The notes below the pieces were generated by a model. The model saw only the letters and a list, made by a program, of their open reading frames with translations, searched no databases and was not told the DNA's origin. Both the position numbers and the translations under genes were made by a program. From Sanyastnella coralliicola (GTDB lineage Bacteria; Bacteroidota; Bacteroidia; Flavobacteriales_D; Sanyastnellaceae), in NCBI RefSeq assembly GCF_030845195.1, contig NZ_CP132543.1, forward strand, positions 1,443,501 to 1,507,500: a stretch of 64,000 nucleotides of DNA. The letters are read 5' to 3'. Below are positions 25,452 through 33,870 of the stretch, piece after piece. Each line of letters opens with the position of its first letter. Position 1 is the stretch's first letter.

Positions 25452-26420
25452 ATGGATCTACATGCAATGGCGGATAACCTTACGAATCCCGCCTTACTCT
25501 TTTTCCTTCTGGGAATCATCGCTGTGCAGCTCAAAAGTGATCTGCGGATCCCAGAAAACTCTTCCAAGTTCATCTCTATCTACCTCCTTCTCTCTATTGG
25601 TTTTAAAGGTGGTCAAGAACTTTCGCACGCCTCACTCAACGCGGAAATTGTATTGAGTATGCTCTTGGGAGTATTTCTAGCTTCAATCGTACCCTTAGTC
25701 TCCTTCTTCATCCTGAAGAGGAAAATGAGTCCGGCTAACGCAGGGGCGATTGCAGCTTCCTATGGTTCAGTAAGTGCCGTCACATTTGTGACGGCTACTT
25801 CTTTTCTAGACTTTGAAAGTCAAGTTTTTAGCGGACATATGATCGCAGTTATGGCATTGATGGAGGCTCCGGCTATCATCATTGGTGTGCTGTTGATCAA
25901 CTACTTTAAACGCAATGAAAATTGTGAAAAGGCTTCTCTTGGAGGTATCATCAAGCACTCCGTTACCAATGGTAGTGTCATGATCATCCTAGGTAGTTTG
26001 GTGATTGGTTTTCTCGCTAGCGCGGAACAAGCAGAAGGCATTAAACCATTTACTACGGATATCTTCAAAGGCTTCCTTGCTGTATTCTTGCTAGACATGG
26101 GAATCACCAGTGGAAGACACCTCTCGGATATGTTGAAGAAAGGAGTCTACCCATTCTTGTTCTCATCAATCATGCCTTTCTTCAACGGACTAATGGCACT
26201 CTTTATCAGTATGCAGATTACTGACTCGCCAGGAAACCAACTCTTATTCGCCATTCTCGGAGCAAGCGCCTCATACATTGCCGTTCCAGCCGCAATGAAG
26301 AACGCCGTTCCAGATGCCAACCCAGGCCTTTATTTGCCTATGGCCTTAGGTATAACCTTCCCGATCAACGTAATCATCGGGATCCCATTCTACTTTTCAA
26401 TTATTCTAGGATTTGGTTGA
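25452..26420 (+). CDS. sbtA: SbtA-family sodium-dependent bicarbonate transporter
   Basis: A 322-residue membrane protein with about ten hydrophobic segments. It matches the SbtA family (formerly DUF897), recognisable from NPALLFFLLGIIAVQLKSDL, FISIYLLLSIGFKGGQEL and GSVSAVTFVTATSFL, with a second inverted-repeat half from ~170 (GSVMIILGSLVIGFL). Known members import bicarbonate with Na+. In a heterotroph this would feed carboxylases under low CO2; that role is inferred. An ATG six codons in (MADNLTNPALLFF) is an alternative start. The TGA stop lies in the first heptamer of array 3. Confidence 0.85.
   Translation: MDLHAMADNLTNPALLFFLLGIIAVQLKSDLRIPENSSKFISIYLLLSIGFKGGQELSHASLNAEIVLSMLLGVFLASIVPLVSFFILKRKMSPANAGAIAASYGSVSAVTFVTATSFLDFESQVFSGHMIAVMALMEAPAIIIGVLLINYFKRNENCEKASLGGIIKHSVTNGSVMIILGSLVIGFLASAEQAEGIKPFTTDIFKGFLAVFLLDMGITSGRHLSDMLKKGVYPFLFSSIMPFFNGLMALFISMQITDSPGNQLLFAILGASASYIAVPAAMKNAVPDANPGLYLPMALGITFPINVIIGIPFYFSIILGFG
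26015..26027 (-). repeat. Dispersed 13-mer, exact copy
   Basis: Antisense copy in sbtA. The gene reads Ala-Ser-Ala-Glu in a loop between helices. Confidence 0.9.
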
Positions 26421-26521
26421 CGGTAGGCGGTGGACAGTGGACGGTGGACGGTTGACGGATTAGTTTCTGTCCACTGTCCACTGTCCACTGTCCACCGTCT
26501 ACCGCCTACGGCCTACTGCTT
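26417..26521. repeat. Heptamer-periodic array 3, forming a long hairpin
   Basis: Fifteen heptamers in one phase: TTGACGG, TAGGCGG, TGGACAG, TGGACGG (x2), TTGACGG, ATTAGTT, TCTGTCC, ACTGTCC (x3), ACCGTCT, ACCGCCT, ACGGCCT, ACTGCTT. The right half is an imperfect inverted copy of the left half, so the RNA can fold into a stem of about 36 bp with mismatches and a short loop around 26459-26465. Both flanking convergent genes have their stop codons inside the array. It may act as a bidirectional terminator. Confidence 0.85.
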
Positions 26522-26935
26522 ACAAACACCACAATCAGCCCGATTGTGAATACCAAAATGAAGCACCTGCGGCTTCGCTGGCTGAATCTTTTCGTCGTAG
26601 ATGACGAGTTGTTCTTTATTGAGCTGAGCTCGAATATCTAATTCACGGAGTTCGCGGAGATCTTTCTTTTCTTGACCTATCATTTGGATTCTGACTAGCA
26701 CCTGATCTTCAGTAAGAAGTGTGTCAGACTCGACTTCATCTGTTCGAAGGTCCAATAGATTAAATTCAGCAGCGTAGTGCTGGAAAACGCTGTCGATTGC
26801 CGCTGATTGATCAGGGGTCAGGGTAATATTTTTGTCGATGGCATCACGTTTGCGCTTATCTACAATAGATAAGTCCTGCGCATATCCGAAATTGGAGGCG
26901 CAGATTAAGACAACAATGATGAATCTTCCGATCAT
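26513..26935 (-). CDS. Small secreted protein of unknown function
   Basis: A 140-residue protein with a signal peptide (MIGRFIIVVLICASNFGYA). The mature part is predicted helical: DKRKRDAIDKNITLTPDQSAAIDSVF..., LTEDQVLVRIQMIGQEKKDLRELRELDIRAQLNKEQLVIYDE. The spacing of 'LTPDQ...ID' and 'LNKEQL..YDE' resembles small periplasmic Spy/CpxP-like helical proteins in layout, although no LTxxQ pair is clear; this is only an impression. The C-terminus has HNRADCGVCKQ with a CxxC. The start codon overlaps that of the divergent dacB gene (CATG). The TAG stop lies inside array 3. Confidence 0.6.
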   Translation of the reverse strand: MIGRFIIVVLICASNFGYAQDLSIVDKRKRDAIDKNITLTPDQSAAIDSVFQHYAAEFNLLDLRTDEVESDTLLTEDQVLVRIQMIGQEKKDLRELRELDIRAQLNKEQLVIYDEKIQPAKPQVLHFGIHNRADCGVCKQ

Positions 26936-28340
26936 GACTTCGAAGTTAAAGCAATCACTTCTGCTTAGCGCAATATTCATGCTAAACATTGCAAACCTTG
27001 TTGCTCAAGGAAATCTTGTCAGTGAATTTGAAAAGCTCTTAGATGACCAACGTCTGGACGGAGCTTGGGTATCAGCGTGTTTCCTGAACCAAAAGACAGG
27101 GGAGGCCATCATGGAACATAATGCTGATTTGGTTGTGAGTCCGGCTTCTTCGATGAAGGTCGTTACCACACACGCGGCGCTCAACATCCTCGGACCAGAG
27201 CATCAGTTTAAGACAGAGTTGATTACTTCAGGAGTTCTTTCTCCTGATGGCACACTTAATGGAAATCTGATCATCAGAGGTTATGGTGATCCAACCTTGG
27301 GTTCTCCAAACTTCAAACAGTCTGACTTCATGCAAGATTGGCTTCTAGCTATCAGAAATGCCGGAATCCGTGCGATCGAAGGCTCTCTTGTTGTCGACGA
27401 CTTATACTTCGAAGGTACTCCTGTTGTAGGTTCAACTTCTATTGAAGATGGGGGGAACTACTACGCCACTGGGGTTTATGGTATTAACCTCTACGACAAT
27501 ACGTGCAAGCTGTTCTTATCTAGTCCAGAAATGGCAGGAGAACTCACGACGCTTGTTAAGGTTGAACCAAGTTTGCCAGGCGTAGAGTTCTTGAATTACG
27601 TAGAGTCTTCAGATCAACGAGGAGATAACGCTTACATCTACGGACAACCTTACGACAAACAGCGGGTGATTCGAGGGACTATTCCGAAGAACAGAAAGAG
27701 CTTCGAGATCAAGGGGGCCATTCCTGATCCTGCTGCAGTGCTTGCTAATGAATTCAAGAATAAGTGTGAGCTGAAAGGAATTCGAATCTCAGAAGGAGTC
27801 AATGTGCTTCGGAGTCTAGAAACATTCGAGAACGAACAAGTCATTCACACAAGCTTCTCACCAAAACTTTCGGAAATAGTTTATTTGACGAATCGCAAGA
27901 GCATCAACCTCTACGCAGCAGCTTTGGTGAAACACCTAGGAATGAAGGAACGAGGAGTTGGAAGCTTCAAAGTGGGAGCAGAGGTAATTGAGAGTTATTG
28001 GAAAGACTTCGGAATAGATGTTACCGGACTTCAAATTGAAGATGGAAGTGGTCTCAGCAGAACCAACTTCATTACCACGCGTCAGCTGGCCAGAACAGCA
28101 GGGTATGTCAGTAAAAAATCGGAAGATGCCTTCCAAAAGAGTTTGCGTCCGTATGCCGGACGTAGCAAGCTGCTTGTCAAGTCTGGATACATAGAGCGCG
28201 TGCGGAGCTTTACAGGAAGAATTACATTGACAGACGGTACAAAAGCGTCATTCTCTATTGTACTGAACAACTTCAATTGTACTGCAAGCCAATCTAGACA
28301 AGTACTTGAAGGCTTTTTAAAGGCAATCACTCAACCCTAA
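26934..28340 (+). CDS. dacB: PBP4-type D-alanyl-D-alanine carboxypeptidase/endopeptidase
   Basis: A 468-residue secreted penicillin-binding protein of the S13 (PBP4/DacB) family, which trims or cleaves peptidoglycan stem peptides. The signal peptide is MTSKLKQSLLLSAIFMLNIANLVAQ. Active-site motifs are SSMK (SxxK, ~residue 66), SIN in NRKSINLYAAALVKHLG (the SxN position), and KSG in VKSGYIERVRSFTG (the KTG position). The family's large insertion is present between SxxK and SxN. The ATG at 26934 is chosen because it gives a clean signal peptide; it overlaps the start codon of the divergent gene, leaving no intergenic promoter region. Confidence 0.88.
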   Translation: MTSKLKQSLLLSAIFMLNIANLVAQGNLVSEFEKLLDDQRLDGAWVSACFLNQKTGEAIMEHNADLVVSPASSMKVVTTHAALNILGPEHQFKTELITSGVLSPDGTLNGNLIIRGYGDPTLGSPNFKQSDFMQDWLLAIRNAGIRAIEGSLVVDDLYFEGTPVVGSTSIEDGGNYYATGVYGINLYDNTCKLFLSSPEMAGELTTLVKVEPSLPGVEFLNYVESSDQRGDNAYIYGQPYDKQRVIRGTIPKNRKSFEIKGAIPDPAAVLANEFKNKCELKGIRISEGVNVLRSLETFENEQVIHTSFSPKLSEIVYLTNRKSINLYAAALVKHLGMKERGVGSFKVGAEVIESYWKDFGIDVTGLQIEDGSGLSRTNFITTRQLARTAGYVSKKSEDAFQKSLRPYAGRSKLLVKSGYIERVRSFTGRITLTDGTKASFSIVLNNFNCTASQSRQVLEGFLKAITQP

Positions 28341-28351
28341 GACCGAATTGC

Positions 28352-28359
28352 TACCTTTG
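28352..28359 (+). promoter_or_regulatory. -7 element TACCTTTG of the cobalamin operon
   Basis: A perfect TAnnTTTG box 12 bp after the dacB stop and just before the riboswitch, at the right place to start its leader. Confidence 0.6.
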
Positions 28360-28367
28360 CGAAGCTA

Positions 28368-28540
28368 TTTGGTTTTGTCACTTCACAAAGAAGGCGACGA
28401 ATTAAAAGGGAATCCGGTGAGAATCCGGAACTGTGCCCGCAGCTGTAAGTTCTAAAAACCCCTTGTTGTCATCTAAGCCACTGCTCTTTGAGTGGGAAGG
28501 CACAACAAGAGAACGAGTCAGAAGACCTGCCTGTAGCTTT
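28368..28540 (+). promoter_or_regulatory. Cobalamin riboswitch
   Basis: The conserved B12-element landmarks appear in order: AAAAGGGAATCCGGTGAGAA, CCGGAACTGTGCCCGCAGCTGT, GCCACTG ... TGGGAAGGC, and GAGTCAGAAGACCTGCC. These match the L5-L13 kissing-loop class of adenosylcobalamin riboswitch. It lies ~40 nt before the receptor start, so control is likely at translation or by an overlapping structure that I could not assign. Boundaries are approximate. Confidence 0.95.
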
Positions 28541-28577
28541 AACCTTCAACAATGCTCGGTGCAAGCATTCAAGAAGT

Positions 28578-30476
28578 ATGAAGCATTTCGCATTAATCAT
28601 AGCAACCCTTTGCTGCACCGTGGTGTATGCACAGCCTGATTCGTTGGAAATCTCCTTCATTTTGCCGGAGGTGGAAGTCGAGCCAGATCGTGAATTGTAT
28701 TCACCAGGATTTGAAGTTACCACTGATTCGGTATTTGCTAAGTACCTTCCGTCTCTATCGCTCGGACAAATATTGGAGATGAATGGTTTGTCAGGTGTAA
28801 GAACCTATGGCGCCAGCGGAACCTTGATTTCTGCACTCAACAAAGGATTATCAAGTGATCATACGCTAGTTACCTGGAACGGTATTCCGTTGAATACACC
28901 GTCATTAGGGAGCACAGATATTTCCTTGGTTCCCTCCGCGCTTTTCAGCAACATTACGTTTCAGTCGGATCAATTCAATTCCGCTGGTTTGTCAGGAGGG
29001 GCTGCCGGAGCTATTCGTCTCAGAGATTATTGGGAGAACGCTACAGTCATCAGTACATACATAGATGACACCTTCAACGCTTCCGCGCTAGCGAGATCAG
29101 GATACCGAATCAATTCAAACTTCAAAGGAATTACCACGCTCAGTGTATTTGACGCGCGAAATGAGTTCGAATATGTTGACCCATTCCAGCCAATTGCACC
29201 AGGGGAATCAGCCATTAGCCAAGAACAAGGTTTCAACAACTTCCATCAAAAAGCTTTTAAGCAGCGATTTGAGTTTGGTTCGACCAACGGTTTATGGGGA
29301 GCGCATGTGGCCATGTGGGCGCAACAGTCACGTTTGGCGATTCCTTCAAACTTCGGAGCATTGAACCACCAAACCGGAGCCCAACGAGATTCGAGCCTAA
29401 GATTCACGGCCAACGTTACTTATGCAAAAGGAGATAGGGAAGTGACCTTGAGGATGGGGCTCTTCAATGATTTCCAGCGGTTCGAATCATTTGTTGATGA
29501 CACGCAGTCGATCATTTCAGAGATTGATAACAGGCGAAACTATTTGTCATTACTAGCTCAAAGAAAGTGGGGTAAAGGCCGGTTCGGCGCTAGCCTGACA
29601 GTCGATGATCAATTAGCCACAGGTGTGAATTACCCGGATGAAGAAGCGAGCCAACTGCTTTATGGTGCACGACTCTTCGGTGCAGTGGAAAGCAATAGTT
29701 GGTTCGCTGAGGGAGATATTCGATTTGATTTGGTCAATGAGAATCTCGCGGTGAACGGAGATGCAAGGGTAGGATATAGGAAGGATCAATGGACATTCTC
29801 TGGATCTCTGCAACGAGTGTTCCGGTATGCCGACTTGAATGAATTGCATTGGATCTCCGGAGGGAATCCTAACCTGAATCCTGAACAAGGATGGTCTTAT
29901 AACCTCAGTACTGACTGGCGCTTTAAAAACGATAAGCAAGCGTTGGAGTTGATGCTGAATGGATATTACACTACCATGGAGTCAGTGATTCTTTGGGTGC
30001 CAGGAGATCAATTCTGGGGTGCACAAAACGTTGATAGTATCCAAACCTTCGGATTGATTGGAGCCATCAATCACTCTGTGAGCTTTGGAGATATGAAGCT
30101 TTCATCAAGGATTCGCGCAAATATTCATCAGGATTCCAACGAAGATGAAGCACTTGAGGCATTTTATCCCGCACTTAGATTGAGCTACATCTTGCAAGGT
30201 AACTGGCGCAGATTGAACGTCGGAGCGAACCTTCGCTACACCGCGAATGAGTGGGAGTACGAGGCGTTGAATGCGACTCAAGGAGAGCAAGATGCCGTCT
30301 TCACTGCCGACGTTTTCGCGGGCATTGCTATCGGGCCAACATCAAGGCCAGTCACCTTGAATTTTTACATCAGAAACCTAGGAAATACCATGGATTACCG
30401 CGTCAGCAGAACACCTTCACCTGGAAGGGTAGTATCTTTGGCGGTGAGCTGGAACATCAAACACCAATCAAAATGA
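28578..30476 (+). CDS. btuB: BtuB-like TonB-dependent cobalamin receptor
   Basis: A 632-residue outer-membrane receptor. The signal peptide is MKHFALIIATLCCTVVYAQ. A TonB-box-like stretch (FILPEVEVEPDRE), a plug domain (residues ~55-165, YGASGTLISALNKGLSSDHTLVTWNGIPLN and GLSGGAAGAIRLRDYWENA) and a beta-barrel follow. The function, vitamin B12 uptake, rests on the riboswitch upstream and the BtuG-like gene downstream. An in-frame start at 28488 would lie inside the riboswitch and is rejected. Its TGA overlaps the ATG of the next gene (ATGA). Confidence 0.88.
   Translation: MKHFALIIATLCCTVVYAQPDSLEISFILPEVEVEPDRELYSPGFEVTTDSVFAKYLPSLSLGQILEMNGLSGVRTYGASGTLISALNKGLSSDHTLVTWNGIPLNTPSLGSTDISLVPSALFSNITFQSDQFNSAGLSGGAAGAIRLRDYWENATVISTYIDDTFNASALARSGYRINSNFKGITTLSVFDARNEFEYVDPFQPIAPGESAISQEQGFNNFHQKAFKQRFEFGSTNGLWGAHVAMWAQQSRLAIPSNFGALNHQTGAQRDSSLRFTANVTYAKGDREVTLRMGLFNDFQRFESFVDDTQSIISEIDNRRNYLSLLAQRKWGKGRFGASLTVDDQLATGVNYPDEEASQLLYGARLFGAVESNSWFAEGDIRFDLVNENLAVNGDARVGYRKDQWTFSGSLQRVFRYADLNELHWISGGNPNLNPEQGWSYNLSTDWRFKNDKQALELMLNGYYTTMESVILWVPGDQFWGAQNVDSIQTFGLIGAINHSVSFGDMKLSSRIRANIHQDSNEDEALEAFYPALRLSYILQGNWRRLNVGANLRYTANEWEYEALNATQGEQDAVFTADVFAGIAIGPTSRPVTLNFYIRNLGNTMDYRVSRTPSPGRVVSLAVSWNIKHQSK
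29081..29093 (+). repeat. Dispersed 13-mer, exact copy
   Basis: Sense copy in the btuB-like gene, read as Ser-Ala-Leu-Ala in an early barrel strand. A two-mismatch relative lies at 29583-29595 in the same gene. Confidence 0.9.
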
Positions 30477-31528
30477 AAAAGCTATTGCTACTTGCGTTTG
30501 TCGCAGGACTAACATTCTCAAGCTGTAAGAAAGACGAAACTCCAGAAGAGGAGCAAACACCGGCCGTTACTTCGGGAATGGTTGTAGGCTGTGAAGGAAC
30601 CTTCGGTCTAGTAAACTCATCAGTTCACTTTATCTATGACGATGCTCGCGTGGCGAACAACGTATTTGAAGGCGCTAACAATGTGGGCCCAGGTGACGTA
30701 ATGCAGCAGTTCCGTATTTACAATGGCTTTGGATATGCAGTAATGAATAACAGCCAAAAAGTTGAGGTGGTACGCGCTTCTGACTTCTCATTTCAAGGGA
30801 GTATCACTGGTTGTGATTACCCGCGTGATGTGATGGTGTTAAATGACAGCAAAGGATACATTTCAAATGGTTCAGGAGCTGGAGAATTGTTGATTTTCAA
30901 TCCAACGACACGTGCAATTACTGGTTCTGTTACTGTAGGAGACGGTCCTGAACAAATCGCTTACAACGGAACACACGTTTTCGTTGCGAATAGCGGTGGA
31001 TGGGGCTTCGATAACTCTGTGAGCGTTGTTGATCCATTGACTGATCAAGTGGTGGCTACTGTAGAAGTAGGAGATCGCCCAGTAGCTTTAGAGGTAGATT
31101 ACCAAAACAACGTTTGGGTGCTTTGTAAGGGAGACATCGAATACGATGAGAACTGGAACATCGTAAACGAAACTCAGGCTACCCTGCACCGCATTGATGG
31201 TACACAGTTTGTGCAAACAGGAGTGTTGAACATCGGTGAAATTGGTGAACACCCTGAATTCATGGATATCAACGGCGCTGCGAACAAGCTGTACATTGAA
31301 AATGACGAAATCGTTGTCTTGTCAATCGTGACTGGTGAGTTCGAAGCCGACCTGACAACAGGGAGCTTTTTCGGAATAGGTGTTCATCCAACCACCGGAG
31401 AAGTGTACCTTGGATCAGCTCCTGATTACACAGGAAATGACCAAGTGTTTGTATACTCGGCTGACGGAACGCAGCTAGAGACCTACGATGTAGGTATTGC
31501 GACGCGTTCTTTCGCCTTTAGAAACTAA
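30473..31528 (+). CDS. BtuG-like beta-propeller lipoprotein (YncE/DUF5074 type)
   Basis: A 351-residue lipoprotein: MKKLLLLAFVAGLTFSSCKK has a lipobox with Cys ~18. The mature part is a seven-bladed YncE/DUF5074-like propeller with repeated blade motifs (SVVDPLTDQVVATVEVGDRPVALEVD, VTVGDGPEQIAYNGTHVFVANSG, GVHPTTGEVYLGSAP). In Bacteroides the surface lipoprotein BtuG has this fold, binds B12 very tightly and caps BtuB. The same arrangement here, coupled to the btuB stop by a 4-nt overlap and under a cobalamin riboswitch, makes a BtuG-like role likely. Sequence identity to BtuG was not tested. Confidence 0.8.
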   Translation: MKKLLLLAFVAGLTFSSCKKDETPEEEQTPAVTSGMVVGCEGTFGLVNSSVHFIYDDARVANNVFEGANNVGPGDVMQQFRIYNGFGYAVMNNSQKVEVVRASDFSFQGSITGCDYPRDVMVLNDSKGYISNGSGAGELLIFNPTTRAITGSVTVGDGPEQIAYNGTHVFVANSGGWGFDNSVSVVDPLTDQVVATVEVGDRPVALEVDYQNNVWVLCKGDIEYDENWNIVNETQATLHRIDGTQFVQTGVLNIGEIGEHPEFMDINGAANKLYIENDEIVVLSIVTGEFEADLTTGSFFGIGVHPTTGEVYLGSAPDYTGNDQVFVYSADGTQLETYDVGIATRSFAFRN

Positions 31529-31529
31529 T

Positions 31530-32390
31530 ATGAAGAAACTCTTTCTATCAATCCTTGTGCTGATTTCGGCTAACGCCGGAATCGCACAGGATTATCCTAG
31601 CCTCTTGTACCGCGTGACATCACCGGAAAGCAATGAGGCTTCTTTTATTTTCGGGACGATGCACGTGAGCGATAGCTCTATCGTGGCTATGGCTGATGAT
31701 TTGCTCAATTACATTGACTCTACAGTGGTATTCTGCAATGAGATCGACCTCACAGATAATCAGCCAGACCAGTCCATGTTCACCAACATGGTATTTGCGT
31801 CCCAAGCTGAACGTGACTCCATCTATTCCGCAGAAGATCAAGCATTGATCACGGAGTTTGCTGACAAGAAGATGCCAGGAATGGGCCAAATGATGCTCAC
31901 CTTAAAACCGTTTTGGGTCATGGCAACCATTGTAGAGATGGATATGCAGATCGACGCGAATCAAGTGCTGGATGTACAACTTCAAGTAGCTGCGGAAAGT
32001 CTAGGGAAGCTTGTTCGTCCGTTAGAAACCCTTGAAAGTCAGATGGGCGCAATCAACGAAGTCCCGCTCAAGGAACAGAGAGATATGCTCGTTGACTACC
32101 TGAATGACTATGAGAATCAAACTGACCTTTCAGGGAAGATGACGGAAGCGTACATCAACAAAGACCTTGATGGAGTCTATGCTGTATACACAAGCAACGC
32201 TTTCGGCAATGAGATGGAGAAACAGTTGGTGTTTGAACGCAACGTTGAAATGACAGAAAAGCTTGTTGAGATTCATAAAATCAATCCGTTCTTCTGTGCT
32301 GTAGGAGCACTGCATTTGCCAGGAAAAGGAGGGATGATCGAGCTTTTAGAAGAAGCTGGATTTACCGTAGAGCCCGTAATTCTCAACTAA
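31530..32390 (+). CDS. TraB/GumN (Tiki-like) family protein in the B12 operon
   Basis: A 286-residue secreted protein, signal peptide MKKLFLSILVLISANAGIAQ. It carries the TraB/GumN landmarks: FIFGTMHVSD near the N-terminus (GxxH), the central ALITEFADKKMPGMGQMMLTLKPFWVMATI, and the C-terminal FFCAVGALHLPGKGGMIELLEEAGF (GxxH). The superfamily includes metal-dependent Tiki proteases; bacterial members are mostly uncharacterised. It starts 1 bp after the BtuG-like stop, so it is probably in the riboswitch operon. A link to corrinoid or metal handling is inference only. Confidence 0.8.
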   Translation: MKKLFLSILVLISANAGIAQDYPSLLYRVTSPESNEASFIFGTMHVSDSSIVAMADDLLNYIDSTVVFCNEIDLTDNQPDQSMFTNMVFASQAERDSIYSAEDQALITEFADKKMPGMGQMMLTLKPFWVMATIVEMDMQIDANQVLDVQLQVAAESLGKLVRPLETLESQMGAINEVPLKEQRDMLVDYLNDYENQTDLSGKMTEAYINKDLDGVYAVYTSNAFGNEMEKQLVFERNVEMTEKLVEIHKINPFFCAVGALHLPGKGGMIELLEEAGFTVEPVILN

Positions 32391-32391
32391 A

Positions 32392-33855
32392 TCAACGGGT
32401 CTTTACCAGAATCTTTAGCTCTTCTAGGTAGAGATCGGTTTCTGACGCGATACTTTCTCTTGTAGCTTTGACAGGAATGTCAGCTGCTACCGGTTTCGGG
32501 TCGTATTCAAATGAACGATCGTTGTTGAATCGGATAGAAGCAATTAACACCGGAACTCCAGTGTTGACAAGCTTGTATTTTACTGGATTCCCCCACGTTC
32601 CACTTTCGGGACCAAGACATGTTTCTCCCAGAATATCTCCCAACTGTTTCTTCTTGAAGTTGCCCGCGAAATTCGCGCTAGCAGACCCTGATAACCCATT
32701 CATAAATAGGTAGGTAGGCCCCTTGTGATGAAATTTAGGTGAAAGCTCCGGATCGTTGAAGTAAATGGTGTCTAGACTGCCAATTGGTTGATCTGCGAGG
32801 TAGGTGTAATTCACAGCATCTTCGTTCTTTTTGGCGAAAGTTCGAAGCAAGAAGCGATTCCATTTCGAGAAGGTGTTATCGTAACGTTCAACAGATGCCT
32901 CACTTTGACGAGCAATCAAATTATCAGGCACGCGCACATCTTCCACATTCAAATAGGAGAGGAGACGCTCCATGCGTCCTGAGTTACCCCCTGTGTTGTT
33001 TCGAAGGTCAATGGCAACGTGTTCAATTCCAGCTTTCTCAATCGTCTTAAATGACTTCTTCAAGAAGCGATCATACTTACCTTGACTCCCGTAGGCAAAG
33101 GAACCAATCTTTACTACAGCGATGCTTTCTTCCTCGAGTACCGTCAGCTTGTAGATCTCAGGGTCAATAGATTTCAGCAACTTCTTCTGTTGCTTAGCAT
33201 TATATCCAGGGTAATGAATCTCCTGTGAGCGAGCTTCTCCTGGAAGTCGCACAATGAGAATGTTGTCTTCCTTGACTTCAGTTTCAAGTCCGATAAATGA
33301 AGGGAAAAGCGCATCAGAAATGCGTTTAAATCCGGTGATGCTGTTTCCTTCATAGATGCTATAGGCCGAAACATCGTTGTGTAGCTTCTTGACCGAAACA
33401 CCGTTGAATCGTTCTAGAACTGTTCCCTCTGGAAGTATGTCTAACCGATCATGTGAAACAACAATCTCTTTATCCGCAGACCATACAGCGAAGTTCAAGG
33501 CTAGCCCGTTATTCGCGCGATAAGCACCAACAGCCCCTGAGAAACTCAGCGAGGTATGGCTGTCACGAAATACGCGAAGCGTACGTGCTACCAGTTTCTG
33601 GAAATCAGCTCCCGTCATGCCTTCAAGCACTGCTTGCTCTGCATTCTCCCAAGCAGCATCCACATCTTCTATTGTACTATAGACGTAAGGATCTGGATGT
33701 ATCTCCGTGATTGCCTGACGCAATTGAGCAAGGTCTTCCTTCAGCAGATCAGCACTGTAAAGTGAGTCTGCTTTGAACTGAGCCCTTGAAAACAAAGTAG
33801 CACCCATGAAGATCATGAGTGCCACTGTATGTATGAGGTATTGCGTGCTTTTCAC
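32392..33855 (-). CDS. S41-family (C-terminal processing-like) peptidase
   Basis: A 487-residue secreted protein with signal peptide MKSTQYLIHTVALMIFMGATLFSRAQ, read from a GTG start (no suitable ATG gives a full signal peptide). An N-terminal helical domain precedes a tail-specific protease domain: HVAIDLRNNTGGNSG, then the nucleophile region FMNGLSGSASANFAGNFK (Ser in GSAS), then GETCLGPESGTWGNP. This is the S41 layout, possibly without a canonical PDZ. The substrate is unknown. The 3' end lies 1 bp from that of the convergent TraB gene. Confidence 0.82.
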   Translation of the reverse strand: MKSTQYLIHTVALMIFMGATLFSRAQFKADSLYSADLLKEDLAQLRQAITEIHPDPYVYSTIEDVDAAWENAEQAVLEGMTGADFQKLVARTLRVFRDSHTSLSFSGAVGAYRANNGLALNFAVWSADKEIVVSHDRLDILPEGTVLERFNGVSVKKLHNDVSAYSIYEGNSITGFKRISDALFPSFIGLETEVKEDNILIVRLPGEARSQEIHYPGYNAKQQKKLLKSIDPEIYKLTVLEEESIAVVKIGSFAYGSQGKYDRFLKKSFKTIEKAGIEHVAIDLRNNTGGNSGRMERLLSYLNVEDVRVPDNLIARQSEASVERYDNTFSKWNRFLLRTFAKKNEDAVNYTYLADQPIGSLDTIYFNDPELSPKFHHKGPTYLFMNGLSGSASANFAGNFKKKQLGDILGETCLGPESGTWGNPVKYKLVNTGVPVLIASIRFNNDRSFEYDPKPVAADIPVKATRESIASETDLYLEELKILVKTR

Positions 33856-33870
33856 GTAGTTACATTTTGA

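Noticed and set aside
17214-26521. CRISPR array or insertion-sequence ends as an explanation of the heptamer arrays
   Set aside because: Units are only 7 bp with no spacers of constant length, and no transposase or cas gene is present.
28488-28577. An upstream extension of the BtuB-like protein
   Set aside because: It would translate the 3' half of the cobalamin riboswitch and place 30 residues before a clear signal peptide.
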